From NCBI GenBank assembly GCA_964621215.1, contig CAZULF010000024.1, positions 1 through 24,087 of the forward strand: 24,087 bases of DNA, written 5' to 3'. The translations under genes and the position numbers were made by a program. Origin of the DNA: CAZULF01 sp964621215. GTDB lineage: Bacteria; Pseudomonadota; Gammaproteobacteria; UBA1113. Below, one piece after another: positions 23,405 to 24,087 of the stretch; within the stretch, counting starts at the first letter, position 1; each line of letters starts with the position of its first letter. The notes below the pieces were generated by a model. The model was not told where the DNA came from. It was given only the letters and a program-made list of their open reading frames with translations, and ran no database searches.

Positions 23405-23433
23405 TTGACATAAGGCACACATTGTACTATCAT
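23405..23433 (+). promoter_or_regulatory. brnT-brnA promoter
   Basis: A perfect -35 TTGACA (23405-23410), a 17-bp spacer and a -10 TATCAT (23428-23433, 5/6 match) predict transcription start near 23440. The brnT ATG is at 23441 (a second in-frame ATG is at 23447), so the transcript would have almost no leader. Confidence 0.65.
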
Positions 23434-23440
23434 CATACCT

Positions 23441-23743
23441 ATGGAAATGAATATTCACGACTTTGAACCCGCAAAAAATGCATGGCTGATAGAAAATCGG
23501 GGGATCAGTTTTGAGCAAATTTTAGCGGTATTAGAGAGTAAAGGTCCCATTGATGTGATTGACCACCCTAATACGGTCAAATATCCCCACCAAAAAATGT
23601 ATGTAATAGAATTAAATGATTATATTTATTTAGTTCCATTTGTTGAACAGAAAGGACGGATTTTTTTGAAAACCGCCTTCCCCAATCGCAAAGCAACAAA
23701 ACAATATAATCATTCATCCAAAGGAGATATTTATCATGAGTAA
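23441..23743 (+). CDS. brnT: BrnT-family ribonuclease toxin
   Basis: A 100-residue protein with the BrnT-like pattern: FEPAKNAWLIENRGISFEQIL at the N-terminus (family form WDPxKNxxNxxKHGVSF), then YVIELNDYIYLVPFVEQKGRIFLKTAFPNRKATKQY. BrnT toxins are RelE-fold RNases that inhibit translation. The familiar KHG triad of canonical BrnT reads ENRG here, so this belongs to a divergent branch related to BrnT/DUF4258. There is no ribosome site before ATG 23441, which coincides with the predicted transcript start. The gene overlaps brnA by 8 bp (ATGAGTAA, 23736-23743). Toxin-first order is usual for brnTA. The assignment is good at family level. Confidence 0.82.
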   Translation: MEMNIHDFEPAKNAWLIENRGISFEQILAVLESKGPIDVIDHPNTVKYPHQKMYVIELNDYIYLVPFVEQKGRIFLKTAFPNRKATKQYNHSSKGDIYHE

Positions 23744-24017
23744 ACATAAAACGCCCATTTTTAATTTAGATCCAGAAGAGCAGGAGTTATCTGATTCTTT
23801 TGATCGTGGCGAATGGCAAAGTGTGCCCAACTTAAAGGAAGAAAAAGCCAAAGCTCGTAAAGCGGCTGCACATTATTTTCGTAAAATAGCACGGATCAAT
23901 ATTCGGATATCTGAAATTGATCTTGAACATATCAAGCAAAAAGCAGCTTATGAAGGATTACCTTATCAAACATTGATAGCCAGTATTTTGCATAAATATG
24001 CAGCAGGACATCGATAA
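23736..24017 (+). CDS. brnA: BrnA/CopG-like antitoxin
   Basis: A 93-residue antitoxin. The acidic N-terminal half (FNLDPEEQELSDSFDRGEW) should contact the toxin. The C-terminal half carries a ribbon-helix-helix-like segment (RINIRISEIDLEHIKQKAA, then GLPYQTLIASILHKYAAG), the DNA-binding fold of BrnA/CopG-type antitoxins. A strong ribosome site AAAGGAG (about 23719-23725) precedes the ATG and contrasts with the missing site before brnT, which should favour antitoxin over toxin. It overlaps brnT by 8 bp. The protein probably represses the promoter at 23405-23433. It converges with a minus-strand gene whose stop is 3 bp away. Confidence 0.85.
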   Translation: MSKHKTPIFNLDPEEQELSDSFDRGEWQSVPNLKEEKAKARKAAAHYFRKIARINIRISEIDLEHIKQKAAYEGLPYQTLIASILHKYAAGHR

Positions 24018-24020
24018 GGA

Positions 24021-24087
24021 CTAAGATTCTATTTTTACATAATAACTACTGGGTCCTTTGCCTTGGCGCATTAAGATATTTTCTTTG
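24021..24087 (-). CDS. C-terminal fragment of an unidentified minus-strand protein
   Basis: On the minus strand one frame is open from the window edge to TAG at 24023-24021, encoding 21 residues ending in GPSSYYVKIES. The other two minus-strand frames are closed within about 40 bases. The segment is too short to identify, and it could be chance; its support is the lack of any other explanation for this stretch and the tight convergence with brnA. Confidence 0.35.
   Translation of the reverse strand, partial: KENILMRQGKGPSSYYVKIES

Overview
The window looks like a chromosome segment of an AT-rich (roughly 40-43% GC by eye) gammaproteobacterium of the Legionellales/Coxiella type. Pointers are the asmA-mutY gene order, a GDSL phospholipase-like secreted hydrolase, an RT0821/Lpp0805-type surface lipoprotein, an OPT-family transporter, and a hydrophilic orphan protein of the sort common in host-associated Legionellales. 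The taxonomic call is inference; no rRNA or tRNA gene is present to anchor it.

Layout. (1) 1-3338, plus strand: an iron-uptake operon with the tail of an unidentified gene, an FTR1-type iron permease, a polyferredoxin-type 4Fe-4S membrane protein and a P19/Tp34 periplasmic iron-binding protein. (2) 3358-4365, minus strand: the prlF-yhaV toxin-antitoxin pair with a highly structured upstream region (a 20-bp perfect palindrome, five 10-bp tandem repeats and further inverted repeats). (3) 4506-9461, minus strand: OPT transporter, trmB, GDSL hydrolase and fumarylacetoacetase, closely packed and possibly cotranscribed in part. (4) 9686-13255, plus strand: asmA, mutY and a small Rieske ferredoxin, each boundary carrying a REP or REPIN palindromic element; one element supplies the last 29 codons of mutY. 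(5) 13266-16089, minus strand: radA and, just upstream of it, an abiEi-abiEii type IV toxin-antitoxin pair whose promoter is embedded in a 16-bp perfect inverted repeat. (6) 16228-16960: a small orphan antitoxin-like gene on the plus strand and a surface lipoprotein gene on the minus strand. (7) 17024-21443, minus strand: carB and carA, overlapping by 8 bp. (8) 21667-22476: lgt, divergent from carA across another REPIN-like element. (9) 22481-23311: an unrecognised hydrophilic protein on the minus strand. (10) 23441-24017: a brnT-brnA toxin-antitoxin pair, followed by the tail of a minus-strand gene running off the end.

Most of the window is housekeeping: arginine/pyrimidine precursor synthesis, DNA repair, tRNA modification and lipoprotein maturation. 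The accessory content is three complete toxin-antitoxin modules plus one antitoxin-like orphan, each with recognisable control signals, and a dispersed palindromic repeat family that has invaded intergenic gaps. The most notable observations are the repeat-derived tail of MutY, the possibly leaderless brnT transcript, the abiE and prlF operator architectures, and a carA gene with no well-placed standard start codon.
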